A DNA stretch of 5,817 nucleotides, taken from NCBI GenBank assembly GCA_903903935.1, contig CAIVAX010000213.1, positions 1-5,817 on the forward strand, read 5' to 3'. Position 1 is the first letter of the stretch; each line of letters opens with the position of its first letter. The notes below the pieces were generated by a model, which made no database searches, was not told where the DNA came from, and was given only the letters and a program-made list of their open reading frames with translations. This DNA is from an uncultured Hyphomicrobiales bacterium. Lineage in GTDB: Bacteria; Pseudomonadota; Alphaproteobacteria; Rhizobiales; Beijerinckiaceae. The translations under genes and the position numbers were made by a program. This document shows, piece by piece, positions 5,406 to 5,817 of the stretch.

Positions 5406-5817
5406 ATGAGCCAGATTAAAACCGACAGCAAAGCGTCACTGACCATTAGCAGTAAGAATTATTCCTCCTGGTCGCTGCGCGGCTGGCTCCTGTGTAAGAT
5501 GGCTGGCCTCGATTTTGAGGAAGAACAACTTCCCATCGACGACCCTGAAACAAGAGCTGAACTATTATTGCTCTCGCCCTCCTTTCTAGTGCCCAGGCTC
5601 ACCCATGGCCCGGTCAAAGTTTGGGACACGTTGGCAATTGCAGAATATCTGGCTGAAACCTTTCCAGACGCTGGTCTGCTGCCACAAGATGCCGTCCAAC
5701 GCGCCCATTGCCGCGCTATTTCGGGTGAAATGCATTCCGGCTTTGCCAATCTGCGCGCTGCCCTGCCGATGAATCTGCAAGCCCATTATCCAGGATTTAA
5801 AATCTGGACCGGTGCGC
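5406..5817 (+). CDS. Glutathione S-transferase-like protein, 3' end missing
   Basis: Only the first 137 residues are present; the family is usually about 210-240 long, so the helical C-terminal domain is mostly cut off by the window end. The start ATG has a strong ribosome site, AGGA (5395-5398) seven bases upstream. Residues 12-92 form the thioredoxin-like glutathione-binding domain. It has the N-terminal active-site stretch SSKNYSSWSLRGWLL (15-29, with Ser20, Ser21 and Ser23 as candidate glutathione-activating residues), the cis-proline Val62-Pro63, and DTLAIAEYL (74-82) in place of the usual ESxAI glutathione-contact motif. Residues 100-137 (HCRAISGEMHSGFANLRAALPMNL) begin the alpha-helical domain. 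The likely role is glutathione conjugation or thiol-linked detoxification in the cytoplasm; the substrate is unknown. It is transcribed away from phaZ. Confidence 0.88.
   Translation, partial: MSQIKTDSKASLTISSKNYSSWSLRGWLLCKMAGLDFEEEQLPIDDPETRAELLLLSPSFLVPRLTHGPVKVWDTLAIAEYLAETFPDAGLLPQDAVQRAHCRAISGEMHSGFANLRAALPMNLQAHYPGFKIWTGA

Noticed and set aside
5210..5446. Small minus-strand frame across the divergent spacer
   Set aside because: It runs into the start of the GST-like gene, lacks a good ribosome site, and its translation looks like random sequence.

Overview
The window comes from an alphaproteobacterium, most likely of the order Hyphomicrobiales (Rhizobiales). The evidence is a truncated RpoH-type heat-shock sigma factor with a typical alphaproteobacterial sequence, a PhaZ-type intracellular polyhydroxyalkanoate (PHA) depolymerase, a 'SKNYSSWSLRGWLL'-type glutathione S-transferase-like protein, and a proline-rich membrane protein of a kind I associate from memory with the purA/rpoH neighbourhood in this order. 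By eye the base composition is in the low-to-mid 50s % GC. A genus cannot be assigned from the sequence alone.

Layout: (1) 1-738, plus strand: rpoH, lacking its first roughly 60 codons at the window edge. (2) 739-826: a convergent intergenic region with a long imperfect hairpin and a 14-bp tandem repeat that reaches the stop codon of the next gene. (3) 827-2422, minus strand: an uncharacterised single-pass membrane protein with a long Pro/Ser/Thr-rich linker. (4) 2493-3785, minus strand: purA, adenylosuccinate synthetase, complete with all key active-site residues. (5) 3786-3936: a structured spacer holding a good intrinsic terminator only 37 bp before purA, plus two dyads and a possible competing pairing. 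(6) 3937-5154, minus strand: phaZ, intracellular PHA depolymerase with a cysteine nucleophile. (7) 5155-5405: a divergent regulatory spacer with direct repeats and hairpins. (8) 5406 to the window end, plus strand: the N-terminal part of a glutathione S-transferase-like protein.

Most of the window is core housekeeping and storage metabolism: heat-shock transcription, AMP synthesis from IMP, carbon-reserve mobilisation and a probable thiol-conjugating or stress enzyme. No phage, transposon, CRISPR or defence genes were seen, and no tRNA or rRNA. The parts most worth a second look are noncoding: the purA leader, the phaZ/GST divergent spacer, and the repeat-expanding linker of the unknown membrane protein. 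I do not see a clearly new multi-gene system here.
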